DNA of 43,425 nt from JACZWZ01 sp036478235 (GCA_036478235.1 JAZGDZ010000010.1:1-43425), one strand, 5' to 3'; numbered from the stretch's first letter, positions 1-8,856 are shown. Translations and numbers: made by a program. The notes: generated by a model not told the origin, from the letters alone.

Positions 1-84
1 GCCATCGGCGTCATCTGGCACAGCCTGACGACGAAGGCACAGTCGGGACTGTTTCGAGGAGGAAGGCGAAGCCAGGGGGGCTGA
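1..84 (+). CDS. C-terminal end of an unidentified protein (cut by window edge)
   Basis: Frame 1 is open from the first base to a TGA at 82-84 and reads AIGVIWHSLTTKAQ followed by a basic Gly/Arg tail. The hydrophobic start and basic end would suit the last membrane helix and cytoplasmic tail of a membrane protein. Only 27 residues are visible, so the family cannot be named and the reading could be chance. It would be convergent with the SHOCT gene on the other strand. Confidence 0.3.
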   Translation, partial: AIGVIWHSLTTKAQSGLFRGGRRSQGG

Positions 85-123
85 GGGCCGGAGAGATGCG
101 GCGGTTATTTGTGCGACGGACCA

Positions 124-441
124 CTAGTCCTCCAGCTTGCGGCGCATGGCGTCGAACTGCTCGTCGGTGAGCTCGCCCGCGGCGTAGCGACGACGCAACA
201 GCTCCACGGCGCTCTCTGCGCGTTCGCCGTCCCCTTCAGAGTGATCGCCCATGCCCATGTGACCCATACACATCGGACCCATCCCGCTTCTGCTCCCGGA
301 ACCCCGACGCCAGAAGCCAAACATCATCGAGATCATGAGCACCATGAAGATCAGGCCCATGATCGGGAAGATCACCCACCAGCCACTTCCATCGAACATG
401 TGACCATCACCATCGAACAACCAACCATTACCTACAAACAC
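124..441 (-). CDS. Small membrane protein with C-terminal SHOCT domain
   Basis: This 105-residue protein has a Gly/Trp/Met-rich N-terminus, one hydrophobic segment at about residues 22-42 and a Gly/Ser/Met/His-rich linker. It ends in a SHOCT motif (about residues 75-104), where LLRRRYAAGELTDEQFDAM matches the family pattern of a short helix pair after RYA.GEI...E. SHOCT domains sit at the C-terminus of many small bacterial membrane proteins, and their role is thought to be oligomerisation or membrane-associated interaction. The start is GTG, with a GGAGGGGAA Shine-Dalgarno just upstream; an ATG 14 codons later is an alternative. The Met/His-rich linker (MCMGHMGMGDH) could bind metal, but that is only a guess. 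Confidence 0.8.
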   Translation of the reverse strand: MFVGNGWLFDGDGHMFDGSGWWVIFPIMGLIFMVLMISMMFGFWRRGSGSRSGMGPMCMGHMGMGDHSEGDGERAESAVELLRRRYAAGELTDEQFDAMRRKLED

Positions 442-620
442 TTCCCCTCCCCCGTAGCTCTAAACAACGACCAGGCTCCCCATCACCGACCGGCGGACGG
501 TCACGGCGGCGAGGGCTCCACGGTATGTGGCTGATCTCTCACCCCGTAGGGCCAAACGGCCCTGCGACTTCTCAACCCGAGGGCTGCCGGGGCGGCGCAC
601 CTGATACGCGCTTATCGAAA

Positions 621-1574
621 TCAGGGTGTGGGAGACCACGCCGGGACGGCGTCGAGGGCGGGGTGGTTGGTGAGTCGGGTGACGTTGGAGCCGTCGGCGT
701 CCATCACATAGATCTCAGAGTTGTCCTCCCGATCAGAGAAGAAGACGATGCGACTCCCGTCCGGAGACCAGGTCGGGACCCCGTCGAGAGCGGGGTGGTT
801 GGTGAGTCGGATGACGTTCGTTCCGTCGGCGTCCATCACATAGATCTCAGGATTGCCGTTTCGATCTGAGTTGAAGGCGATGCGGCTCCCGTCCGGGGAC
901 CACGCCGGGACGGAATCGAGGGCGGGGTGGTTGGTGAGGTTGGTGACGTTCGCTCCGTCGGCGTCCATCACATAGATCTCAGCGTTGCCGTCCCGATCGG
1001 AGTTGAAGGCGATGCGGTTCCCGTCCGGGGACCAGGTGGGGACCGGGTCGAGAGCGGGGTGGTTGGTGAGTCGGGTGACGTTGCAGCCGTCGGCGTCCAT
1101 CACGTACACCTCCAGGTTGCCGTCCCGATCCGATTCGAAGGCAATGCGGCTCCCGTCCGGAGACCAGGTCGGGACGCCGTCGAAGGCGGCGTGGTTGGTG
1201 AGGTTGGTGACGTTGGAGCCGTCGGCGTCCATCACATAGATCTCAAAGGAGTCGCCGTCCCGATCCGAGAAGAAGGCGATGCGGCTTCCGTCCGGAGACC
1301 AGGTCGGGAATCCGTCGTCGGCGGGGTGGTGGGTGAGCCGGGTGATGTTGGAGCCGTCGGCGTCCATCAAATAGATCTCAGGGTTACCGTCCCGATCGGA
1401 GTGGAAGGCAATCCTTCCAGCGGCCACCGACAGACGGCTCACTGTCGTCACGGTGGCGGTGGTCGGGGCAATCGTTGACGTTCCCTGCTCGCAGTTTGCC
1501 CGGTTGGTGGCGTCATCGCCGCAAGCAGCAGCCACCATCCCCAACAGCAGGCCAGCGGTCACCAGACGAACCAT
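621..1574 (-). CDS. Lipoprotein with six-bladed TolB-type PD40 beta-propeller
   Basis: The chosen ATG gives MVRLVTAGLLLGMVAAAC, a short lipoprotein signal with a lipobox ending at Cys18; longer upstream starts (1601, 1679) would bury this signal. A short Thr-rich linker follows, then six consecutive units of about 44 residues. Each contains RIAFxSDRDGNxEIYVMDADG and then WSPDGS, the PD40/WD40-like repeat of the TolB propeller. Six repeats equal one full TolB-type propeller. The protein is probably anchored outside the cytoplasmic membrane and binds a protein or glycan partner. No enzyme domain is attached. The repeats are nearly identical at the DNA level, suggesting recent expansion or gene conversion. 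The last blade ends abruptly at AWSPTP. Confidence 0.85.
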   Translation of the reverse strand: MVRLVTAGLLLGMVAAACGDDATNRANCEQGTSTIAPTTATVTTVSRLSVAAGRIAFHSDRDGNPEIYLMDADGSNITRLTHHPADDGFPTWSPDGSRIAFFSDRDGDSFEIYVMDADGSNVTNLTNHAAFDGVPTWSPDGSRIAFESDRDGNLEVYVMDADGCNVTRLTNHPALDPVPTWSPDGNRIAFNSDRDGNAEIYVMDADGANVTNLTNHPALDSVPAWSPDGSRIAFNSDRNGNPEIYVMDADGTNVIRLTNHPALDGVPTWSPDGSRIVFFSDREDNSEIYVMDADGSNVTRLTNHPALDAVPAWSPTP

Positions 1575-1790
1575 CAGGCCACCACCATGTAGGGCTCGCA
1601 TCGGTTCCACGGGTACCGCCCCCCGCTCGACCACGTAGCCGCGACTCAAGTGTCTGCCATCCCAGGGCTGCGCGGCCATCCGAATCTGGAAAGAGACGGC
1701 GGGATGATAGCGACACGAGCCGAGACGAATCTGGGTACGTGAAGTGGAGCTCTCACCTTCGCCAGTTTCGGCTATCGCGCCCCTATCCCC

Positions 1791-1850
1791 CCTGCAACAG
1801 GTGATTCGGCCAGGTCGCGACGCGGTGTCGAGCCCGAACCGCGGGCGGGC
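1791..1850 (+). repeat. Dispersed intergenic repeat, copy R1 (diverged)
   Basis: The core GTGATTCGGCCAGGTC at 1801 matches the family consensus GTGATTCGGGCAGGTC with one change, and it is preceded by a CAACA block like that of copy R4. The right half is degraded. It lies in the 344-bp gap between the propeller lipoprotein and the SnoaL-like gene. I see nothing else in that gap apart from their presumed promoter and terminator. Confidence 0.6.
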
Positions 1851-1918
1851 TCCCCCGGCACCGCCACGCCCAGCGTATGTGCGCCGTTGTCAGCTGTTGT
1901 TGCCCGTCGGAGGCGCGG

Positions 1919-2308
1919 TTACCCCCAGAACTCGTCGGCGGCGTAGTCGTCGAGCGACGTCGTCCACACTTCTGATGCTGTGCCGTCACTCACGTGGAAG
2001 ATGAAGACGAGCTGGGACTCCAACGTCTTGACACCGCGCGTAGCCTTGCTATTGATCAGCGCCACCACGTGCTCGTCGTCCGCCAGGATCGCGTGCACGT
2101 CCTGGTCGATTGACGCCTCCCCGGCAATCTCACCGAAGAAGCCGAGGATGGCATCCACGCCCTGGTAGTCACCCGACCAGCGATTGCGGCCTCCGACGTG
2201 CCAGGTGGAGTCGTTGTCGAACAGCTCCTTCATGGTTGCCATGTCTCCCTCGGCGAACGCTTGGAAGCCCCTGAGAATATTCTGGGCATTGGGATGTAGC
2301 TCACCCAT
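1919..2308 (-). CDS. SnoaL-like / NTF2-fold protein
   Basis: This 129-residue protein starts NAQNILRGFQAFAEGDM, continues with LFDNDSTWHVGGRNRWSGDYQGVDAI and then a beta-rich second half. It matches the ketosteroid-isomerase-like SnoaL domain: helix, ...W...G....G.., then strands. Members bind small hydrophobic ligands or act as isomerases, cyclases or hydrolases. The substrate cannot be told here. It is cytoplasmic, with no signal peptide. It is transcribed divergently from the PIMT gene across a 111-bp gap that must hold both promoters. Confidence 0.8.
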   Translation of the reverse strand: MGELHPNAQNILRGFQAFAEGDMATMKELFDNDSTWHVGGRNRWSGDYQGVDAILGFFGEIAGEASIDQDVHAILADDEHVVALINSKATRGVKTLESQLVFIFHVSDGTASEVWTTSLDDYAADEFWG

Positions 2309-2419
2309 TGCAAACCCCTTTCATCGACTCGCAGGCCGTGGCCCTTGCGGCCACGCACCAACCCTACGCGCAGAATGAACCCTGCATTTCATCAAACGTC
2401 GGGGTTCTCTATTGACATC

Positions 2420-3274
2420 ATGTCTAGCCCGGGGCACCGTAATGCTGTGGAGCGCTGCGTCGCGGCTCTCGTTATCACCGTGGCCTTGTCCGGGTGCACG
2501 GGAGGCAGCGCGTCCGAAACCACGACCAGCACTCTCACCACCACGACTATTCGTACTCCTGCGGAACTCACCACGTCGGCTCCCGATCGGATGCCTTCAC
2601 CCTCCAGTACGTCGCCGACCACGATGGAGCTCATCGACGATCCTTACGTCGAGAGGCGCAACAGCATGGTTGATCGTCAGATCGTCGACCGCCTCATCCA
2701 CGACTCAACGGTGATCGAAGCGATGCGGGCGGTACCACGCCATGAGTTTGTCCCCACGGAGTTCGTCGACCAGGCATACAACGACCATCCGCTGCCCATC
2801 GGCCACGGCCAGACCATCTCCCAGCCGTACATCGTCGCCCTCATGAGCCAAGAGCTAGTCCTCCGGCCCGGGGCCAAAGTGCTGGAGATAGGGACCGGAT
2901 CCGGCTACCAGGCCGCGGTCCTCGCCGAGATGGGTGCCGAGGTCTTCACGATTGAGATCATCGAGGAGCTGGCGACGGCAGCCGACGAACGGCTGCGGCT
3001 CCTGGGCTACGACCTGACTGTGCTCCACGCCGACGGCTACTTCGGCTGGGGGGAACATGCCCCCTTCGACGCCATCATCGTGACGGCAGCGCCCGACCAT
3101 CTTCCCCAACCGTTGGTCGATCAACTGGCGACCGGAGGCCACCTTGTGATCCCGATTGGGCCAATCGGAGCGGTGCAGACGCTGTGGCGCTTCCGGCTCG
3201 GTGGCGACGGTGAACTCACCGCGGAGAATCTCGGCGGAGTGCTCTTCGTGCCTTTTACTCGCGCCGAAGGCTGA
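2420..3274 (+). CDS. pcm: Protein-L-isoaspartate O-methyltransferase with lipoprotein signal
   Basis: The enzyme transfers a methyl group from SAM to L-isoaspartyl residues so that damaged Asn/Asp sites can revert. The core has all PIMT landmarks: MVDRQIVDRLIHDSTVIEAM, the VPRHEFVP block, HPLPIGHGQTISQPYIVALM, and SAM motif I VLEIGTGSGYQAAVLAEMG. The start at 2420 gives a basic n-region, a hydrophobic stretch and a lipobox LSGC at residues 23-26, followed by a Ser/Thr/Pro-rich tether of about 50 residues. The enzyme would therefore be anchored outside the membrane. Such exported PIMTs exist in bacteria, but how SAM reaches them is unclear. The 3' end overlaps the convergent membrane aminopropyltransferase-like gene by 20 bp. 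Confidence 0.88.
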   Translation: MSSPGHRNAVERCVAALVITVALSGCTGGSASETTTSTLTTTTIRTPAELTTSAPDRMPSPSSTSPTTMELIDDPYVERRNSMVDRQIVDRLIHDSTVIEAMRAVPRHEFVPTEFVDQAYNDHPLPIGHGQTISQPYIVALMSQELVLRPGAKVLEIGTGSGYQAAVLAEMGAEVFTIEIIEELATAADERLRLLGYDLTVLHADGYFGWGEHAPFDAIIVTAAPDHLPQPLVDQLATGGHLVIPIGPIGAVQTLWRFRLGGDGELTAENLGGVLFVPFTRAEG

Positions 3275-5669
3275 ACGGCTCCGTCGCCGTGTCCCGGGCA
3301 AGGAGGGCAACGGCCGCATAGCATGCGCCGCCCACCGTCATCACCAACTGGAAGCCCCAGGTGAGGGCCAACAACGCCGCGGCCGCCGCCGCGATCACCG
3401 ATGCGGTCCCGTTGATCCCCCACGCCCACGGAACCAGGTGGGGGGCGGCCCGCTCCAGGCGAGCCAGACCCTTGGGAAACATGACGCCCATCAAGAACCC
3501 GATGGGGACCAGGGCGACGGCACCCACGACCATCCGAATCGCCAGCGGCGCGGGGAGCACCAGCGCGGTCATCCACCTCACGATCGGCGGGTAGAGGACT
3601 GCGGACAGGGCGAGCGCCACCGCCGTGGGGCGCCACGGCATCCGGTGGGAAACGACGCTGCCGGCACCGGCGCTGAGCAGAAGGGCGAAGAGCACTACTG
3701 CGAGGGCGGTCGTGGGCCGGCCCACCAGCAGGATGTACTGCTGCACGAGGGGTATTTCCACCAGGAGGAAGGCGAGTCCGAGCAAGCCGAAATAGGCGAC
3801 GGTCCACAGACGCCCCTCGGAACGACCGCCGGTGCTTCGTCGGCGGGTCATCACCAACAGAGGCCCGAGAACCAGCACGGCGGCGCCCACGGCAGAAAGC
3901 GCCAACAGCGCCACCAGCACGAAGAAGCCGGCGCCGCCAAAGGGCTGCCAAGTTCGCCCCAGGGTGTCCAGGACCTGGGACGCCTGTGCCCACTTGAAGA
4001 AATGGGTGAAGAACGGCTGATCGTCGGTGGGCGGGGCGACATCGAACTCGTATGAGCGGTAGAGATCCTCCGGATTCGTCAGCACTCGGGTCGCCAACTC
4101 GGCGTATTGATCGTCGGGAAGGACGTTGTAGAGATTCGACGGACCCAGACCGGGAGCAGCGATGACGTCGAACCGTTCGGCAACAGCAAACCGGGCCACC
4201 GTTTCGACCTCTTCTGCCGTGAAGTTTCCCGGCTTGACCATGACCAGACCGGTGGCGTAGCCACGCAAGGCAATGATTGCCTGCTCGGGATCGCCTCCGG
4301 ATCTCCGTATCGCCTCGGCCGCCAAAGCGAGCAGTCGCACGGTCTCACTCGGAGGAGTCTGCAGCCATCTCATGATGGTCAGGACGCCGCCGGGACGCAT
4401 CAGGTCCAGGTATGCATCGAAGGCTTCGGTGGTCAGCATGTAATCCTCGGCCAGGCTGTAGGCCCCGGAAGTCACCGGTCGATACGGAGCGGTGAGGGCA
4501 ATGTCGATAACGTCGAACCGACGGTCTGTGCGCTCGACGAACGAACGAGGCTCCTCGATCTTGACCTCGACCATGGGGTCGGCGTACGCCGGGCTGCCCG
4601 CCCGGCGCGCCGCTTCCACCGCCGGACCGTGGGCCTCGACCGCCGTCACCGATCCGGCGCCTGTGGCCAGTGCGACTACAACGTCGAGACCACCTCTGGA
4701 CTCCAGGATCAAGAAGTCTCCTCCGGGGCGGAGGGAGAAGGCGACCGAGTTGAGAACATGGGATGAGAACTCGGCTTCATCCGGGCCGACGAGGGGGACC
4801 GGACTCAGGTCATCACCGTCGAAGGTGACCCCGTCCTGTGGAGGCGGTGCTCCACCCCAGGTGAAACTGAGGCCGGGCACGGAGCGGATGCCGACACTGG
4901 CGATGTGATCGATACGAGCAGATGATTCCCACGTTGTGTCTATCACCGTCGCTCCGGGATAGCGGAGGGCGGCGCTGAGATCCTTGTAAGGGGACAGCCG
5001 CAGCTCCAACACCCCGGACCCCAAGGTCGTCACCAGCAGAGCAGTCACCGCGACCGCGGTCACTCCGACCAGCAAGATCGGTGATGGCGGAGAGTTCGAT
5101 GTCTCGAAGATGGCCGCAGCTACCAGCCCGAGCACCGACGCCACCGCGATCACCCCAACACCACCAACCAGCGGCAGCGCGCCGACTGCGACGACGCATC
5201 CCAACCCGGCACCGATGAGGCTCGCTCCATAGACCCGAGCAGAGGAGAGCGGAACCGGTTGGTCCCAGCCGGACAGCAGCGCCCCTATGACGGTTCCCCC
5301 GAAGAAGAACGGGACCGCCAGTGCCAGGTAATAGGCGATCAAGTACCCAATCTGGCGGCGGTCCCAGGCGATGGCGAACGAGTCGAACGGGATCCGATTG
5401 GTCAGTGCGTACGCCCCCAGCGTCGAAACCCCTTGGGCAAACGCAAGCACCGCCCACCGCCGGGGACCCCCTCGCCCCAGTCGGGGAAAGGCCGCCAATG
5501 CCGAGCCGCTGGCACCAAACCCCAGCAAGGCGAGGCTGACCGTGAGGAATGCAAAATGGTAGAACTGGGTCACCGAGAAGACGCGGGTGAGAACGATCTC
5601 GAAGACGAGCACCCCGGCCGACGAGCACCCCACCCCCACCAGACTGAGCACCGCTGCTCTGCGCGCCAT
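3255..5669 (-). CDS. Spermidine-synthase-like multipass membrane protein
   Basis: This 804-residue protein has an N-terminal block of about seven membrane helices (residues 1-230), including LVFEIVLTRVFSVTQFYHFAF. That opening is typical of membrane-fused spermidine-synthase-like proteins. A Rossmann methyltransferase/aminopropyltransferase fold follows (about 290-480: DFLILESRGGLDVVVALATG, VTAVEAHGPAVEAAR, RFDVIDIALTAP). A second membrane block closes the protein (about 555-800). The nucleotide-binding Gly motif is weak, and the acidic polyamine-binding residues of true SpeE are not obvious. Polyamine synthesis is therefore not assured, and the substrate may be another membrane-associated amine or lipid. 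Its cyclase neighbour upstream is 78 bp away on the same strand. Confidence 0.8.
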   Translation of the reverse strand: MARRAAVLSLVGVGCSSAGVLVFEIVLTRVFSVTQFYHFAFLTVSLALLGFGASGSALAAFPRLGRGGPRRWAVLAFAQGVSTLGAYALTNRIPFDSFAIAWDRRQIGYLIAYYLALAVPFFFGGTVIGALLSGWDQPVPLSSARVYGASLIGAGLGCVVAVGALPLVGGVGVIAVASVLGLVAAAIFETSNSPPSPILLVGVTAVAVTALLVTTLGSGVLELRLSPYKDLSAALRYPGATVIDTTWESSARIDHIASVGIRSVPGLSFTWGGAPPPQDGVTFDGDDLSPVPLVGPDEAEFSSHVLNSVAFSLRPGGDFLILESRGGLDVVVALATGAGSVTAVEAHGPAVEAARRAGSPAYADPMVEVKIEEPRSFVERTDRRFDVIDIALTAPYRPVTSGAYSLAEDYMLTTEAFDAYLDLMRPGGVLTIMRWLQTPPSETVRLLALAAEAIRRSGGDPEQAIIALRGYATGLVMVKPGNFTAEEVETVARFAVAERFDVIAAPGLGPSNLYNVLPDDQYAELATRVLTNPEDLYRSYEFDVAPPTDDQPFFTHFFKWAQASQVLDTLGRTWQPFGGAGFFVLVALLALSAVGAAVLVLGPLLVMTRRRSTGGRSEGRLWTVAYFGLLGLAFLLVEIPLVQQYILLVGRPTTALAVVLFALLLSAGAGSVVSHRMPWRPTAVALALSAVLYPPIVRWMTALVLPAPLAIRMVVGAVALVPIGFLMGVMFPKGLARLERAAPHLVPWAWGINGTASVIAAAAAALLALTWGFQLVMTVGGACYAAVALLARDTATEPFSLRRE

Positions 5670-5747
5670 AGACGCCAGCTTGCCACGGCACGGACCGGTG
5701 GTGGCGCGGTCACTTCTCGCTAGAGGTTTTCGCGGTCCTGCGGGTGA

Positions 5748-7064
5748 CTACGGCTGAAGCCGCCAGATCCGCAGCGGCTCGTCGAACCCCTTGAGGGTGC
5801 GTTCGCCGAGGTCCTCGAACTCGAAGCTCTTGCCGAGGACGAGTTGACGGACTCCGTCGGAGGCGATCACATCGCCGGGACTGGCCTCATCGGTGATGCG
5901 GCTTGCCATGACGACCACGGCTCCGTGCAGATCATCGTCCTCGCGGATCGGTTCGCCCGCAGCCATCCCGATCCGCACCTGCAGGTCGCCCTCGGCAAGA
6001 TCTATCTGGACCTTGCGAGCGAAGTCGAGAGCGTCACTGGCCGAATCGAAATCCAGCAACGATCCGTCCCCGAGGTGCTTGACCACACGCCCGGATTGGG
6101 CGGCGGCGGCGGCGGCCACAATGTCCTCGATCGATCGAAGTGTCGTGCGGGCTGCCTCGTCGCCGAGCCGATCGAGCACCTCGGTGGAGGCGACCACGTC
6201 CGTGAACACCACCGTGCTTATCCCCGCGGCTATCGGTGGCGAGTCCGACGGTGATCCCCATCCGAGGAAGTCGGAGAGCGCCGCCAGCACGGCAGCCCGA
6301 TCGGCAAAGTACGGAGTCCACCCGCCGTCGACGATCGTCAGCCGGGCGTCGGGAATCGTCGCCGCTGCCTGCCGTGCCTGGTCGAGGCTGGTGATGTTGC
6401 TGTCCTTGCTGAACAGGATGAGGGCCGGGGAACTCACCGAGCCGAGTGATGGAGCCGAGTCCCACTCCAATACGGCCTGGTTGGACATCAGCTGATACTC
6501 GGAGTCCCGGGTGTCGATCCGTGTGAGCTCGAGGAGAGGGCCGGCGTCTTCGTCCGCTGCCAACAGCGTCCAGAAGGACGCGATGAGCTCGCCGCTGCCC
6601 GAGCCGGCGAGGGCGATCGATCCCCTGATGTATCGGGCGTGCTCCTCGGCCGACGCCACCGTCACGTCGGGCTCGCAGAGCACCAGATGGGTGATCCGCT
6701 GCGGGTCGTTGGCTGAGAATCGGATGACCACCGGTCCCATCGTGGCGACGCCGAAGAGAGCAAACCGATCGAGGCCGGAGGCGGCGACGACCGCTTCGAG
6801 ATCGAGTATCACGTCGTCGACCGTGAGGGTCTCTGAACGCCCCGACAGGCCGGAGCCGCGGGGGTCGAACCGGATCAGGCGATGGTGCTCGGCCAGCGTC
6901 GTGTAGAAGGAGGCGAACGACGGCACCTCCCATTCGAGTTCGGAGTGGCTGATGCCGAAGTTATGCAACAGCACCAATGGAGGGCCCGACCCGACTTCCC
7001 AATAGGCGATCGACACCCCGTCATCGGTGGTCGTGAACCGGATGCTTCGCCGCAGGTCGGACAT
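5748..7064 (-). CDS. Class III adenylate/guanylate cyclase fused to a degenerate alpha/beta-hydrolase domain
   Basis: Residues 1-270 form an alpha/beta-hydrolase fold (LVLLHNFGISH, FDPRGSGLS), and residues 283-438 form a class III nucleotide cyclase domain. The cyclase keeps both metal-binding aspartates, D289 in VVFTDVVAST and D333 in KHLGDGSLLDFDS. It also keeps the LHGAVVVMASRI segment, with the transition-state Arg but without the usual Asn. The hydrolase part is unusual. The nucleophile elbow reads FGVATMG, with Ala107 where Ser is expected (GxSxG), and the catalytic His position reads GGWTP, with Trp249. It is thus probably a ligand-sensing pseudo-hydrolase controlling cAMP or cGMP synthesis. 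Hydrolase-cyclase fusions are common in actinomycetes; the loss of catalytic residues is what I see here. Confidence 0.88.
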   Translation of the reverse strand: MSDLRRSIRFTTTDDGVSIAYWEVGSGPPLVLLHNFGISHSELEWEVPSFASFYTTLAEHHRLIRFDPRGSGLSGRSETLTVDDVILDLEAVVAASGLDRFALFGVATMGPVVIRFSANDPQRITHLVLCEPDVTVASAEEHARYIRGSIALAGSGSGELIASFWTLLAADEDAGPLLELTRIDTRDSEYQLMSNQAVLEWDSAPSLGSVSSPALILFSKDSNITSLDQARQAAATIPDARLTIVDGGWTPYFADRAAVLAALSDFLGWGSPSDSPPIAAGISTVVFTDVVASTEVLDRLGDEAARTTLRSIEDIVAAAAAAQSGRVVKHLGDGSLLDFDSASDALDFARKVQIDLAEGDLQVRIGMAAGEPIREDDDLHGAVVVMASRITDEASPGDVIASDGVRQLVLGKSFEFEDLGERTLKGFDEPLRIWRLQP

Positions 7065-7180
7065 GGTGAGCAGGCTACCGGTCAGGTTCCGGGTCGGTCA
7101 GCGTCGGGAAGCTACGACGCAGTTCCCGCAGCACCGCCACGACATGTATCGGATGCTGGTGGATGCGTAGTGTTTTCCAA

Positions 7181-7192
7181 AAGGAGGTGATC
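7181..7192 (+). promoter_or_regulatory. Exceptionally strong Shine-Dalgarno of the OsmC gene
   Basis: AAGGAGGTGATC is a 12-nt match to the anti-Shine-Dalgarno at the 16S rRNA 3' end. It lies immediately upstream of the ATG at 7194. It fixes that start and predicts high translation, or possibly an unusually tight spacing effect because the pairing reaches within 2 nt of the start codon. Confidence 0.85.
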
Positions 7193-7193
7193 A

Positions 7194-7682
7194 ATGCCCA
7201 CTGTCAATGGCATGGATCAGGACGCCTTGCTGGCGTTCAAGCACGAGGTCGCCGACGATTCGACTCGGGCAGACCGGTGGCCCACCGTGGTAGCCCATTG
7301 GGTCGGTGAATCCAGATCCCGGATCGAATTCAACGATGTGGTCACCCATATTGGAGGCGACGAAGAGCTGAATCCGATGCAGTACGTGCTGGCTTCGTTT
7401 GCGGCCTGTGATGTCGACCTGGTCGCAATGCACGCTGCGATGATCGGCCTGGAGATCACGAGTCTCAGTGTTGAAGCCTCAGGCCATTTCAACGTTCAGT
7501 CGTTCATGGGTCTCGACGGCCGGCCCGGTCCTGGATACGACCAGATCTCCTACAAGGTCCGTTTGGATGCCCCAGACGCCACCCCAGACCAAATCGCATA
7601 CCTTCGGGAGCCATGCGAACAGTCGTCACCGGTTGGTGACTCTCTGTCACGGAGCATCCCGATGGAACTCGAATTCGCATGA
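7194..7682 (+). CDS. OsmC/Ohr family peroxidase-like protein
   Basis: This 162-residue protein has the OsmC fold and both redox cysteines in family context. The first lies in the helix VLASFAACDVDLVAMHAAM, the second in REPCEQSSPVGDSL. OsmC-type enzymes reduce organic hydroperoxides using a thiol donor and act as cytoplasmic homodimers. The region ELNPMQYVLASFAAC corresponds to the usual ..P...LLaALgaC signature. It stands alone, with a strong ribosome-binding site and its own 129-bp upstream region. A stress-responsive role is likely from the family, but no specific operator could be recognised. Confidence 0.88.
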   Translation: MPTVNGMDQDALLAFKHEVADDSTRADRWPTVVAHWVGESRSRIEFNDVVTHIGGDEELNPMQYVLASFAACDVDLVAMHAAMIGLEITSLSVEASGHFNVQSFMGLDGRPGPGYDQISYKVRLDAPDATPDQIAYLREPCEQSSPVGDSLSRSIPMELEFA

Positions 7683-7810
7683 GCCGGCCATCGTCAGATC
7701 GAGAGCACTCCCACCGATGACAAACAGCGGCGCTTGTAGACCCCACTGACGCCAAACCTGACCGCCGGCCACGGATCACTTCGGTCATCACGGGTGATGG
7801 CACCACCGTC

Positions 7811-7880
7811 CCTTGCTGTTCGGGCAGGTCAGCAGTGGTTTCGGAGTCGGACTGTGAGTGGACTCGGCGTCGTGACCCGA
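7811..7880 (+). repeat. Dispersed intergenic repeat, copy R2
   Basis: It contains GTTCGGGCAGGTCAG, GGTTTCGGAGTCGGACT and GGACTCGG in the same order and spacing as the other copies, and ends near GACCCGATATCGGG like R3 and R4. The left CATGTGA block is altered. It lies in the 238-bp gap between osmC and the CPBP protease gene. I see no other element there. Confidence 0.65.
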
Positions 7881-7920
7881 TATCGGGGGTCAGCTTTGTG
7901 CCGTCGCCTCGAGCAATACG

Positions 7921-8856
7921 ATGCTTTCCATGCGGCGCATCGGGATCATCATCGGGTTGCTCCTCGCCCTGGTTGGCGTCGTCTGGATACTGCAGGGCCT
8001 GAGAGTGGCGTTCGCCCCGCAGAGCTTCATGACCGGAAACAGGCAATGGGCTGTGCGCGGGGGGTTGGCGGTCGCCATCGGGCTGTTTCTCGCCGGCTGG
8101 AGCAGTCGACGAAGCCCGGGTGCCGACGTCGGGCAGCCGATTGCAACACCGGCCAAACGAGGTCCCGAACAGGTCACAACGGCGCTCGTTTCGGGGACCG
8201 CGGCCTACAACGTCGCGCAGAACGTCATCCTCCCGTCATGGAGCTACGTGCCGCTCAACGCTGCTGCAACGGTGGGTCTGTTCAAACTTGCCGGCAGGCT
8301 CGGTCTCACACGCGCCGAGGTCGGCTCCGACCGGGCCCACCTGGCTCGCGGCATCCGCATCGGCGCCTCGCTGGGTGCTGTGACCGTCATCGGGATTGCC
8401 GCGGCAATTGCGATCCCGGGCACGCGCTCGTTGTTCAGAGATGAACGGGTGATCGGCGTCGGTGTCGGTGGTGCCCTCCTCCAGGCGTTGATCCGATTGC
8501 CGGTCGGCACCGCACTGTTCGAGGAGACGCTGTTCCGCGGCGTTCTCTTCGCCTGGCTGAGACGCCGCACGTCGACGCTTCGCGCCACCGTCGGCTCGAG
8601 CGTCCTTTTTGGTCTCTGGCATGCGCTACCGGCCTGGGGAACGATCTCTCTGTATCAGGAGGGCGCCATTCGCGACGCCGGCGCTGCTGCCTCCATAGGC
8701 GTGGTCGTGGGTGGAGTTGTCGCCAGCGGCATGGCGGGGGCGGGGTTGGTTTGGCTCCGTCTTCGTACCAACAGCCTCGCGGCACCCGTCATCGTCCACG
8801 CTGTCGCCAACAGCGCCAGCTATCTGGCTGCGTTCGCCATCGCTCGCTGGCTATGA
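7921..8856 (+). CDS. CPBP family intramembrane metalloprotease
   Basis: This 311-residue multipass protein has the CPBP/Abi glutamic-type protease motifs: EETLFRG (about residues 201-207), FGLWHALPAW (about 230-240) and HAVANS near the end. These carry the conserved Glu pair, Arg and two His. The first 65 residues hold two helices with a GIIIGLLLALVGVVWILQGL segment and SFMTGNRQWAVRG. They look like a separate small membrane protein family fused in front. An ATG at 7930 is an equally good start. In bacteria CPBP proteases process prenylated or membrane peptides, some in bacteriocin immunity; the substrate here is unknown. Confidence 0.85.
   Translation: MLSMRRIGIIIGLLLALVGVVWILQGLRVAFAPQSFMTGNRQWAVRGGLAVAIGLFLAGWSSRRSPGADVGQPIATPAKRGPEQVTTALVSGTAAYNVAQNVILPSWSYVPLNAAATVGLFKLAGRLGLTRAEVGSDRAHLARGIRIGASLGAVTVIGIAAAIAIPGTRSLFRDERVIGVGVGGALLQALIRLPVGTALFEETLFRGVLFAWLRRRTSTLRATVGSSVLFGLWHALPAWGTISLYQEGAIRDAGAAASIGVVVGGVVASGMAGAGLVWLRLRTNSLAAPVIVHAVANSASYLAAFAIARWL

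Noticed and set aside
525..1478. Plus-strand open frames with repeated GVVGESGDV units
   Set aside because: They are antisense reflections of the PD40 repeats.
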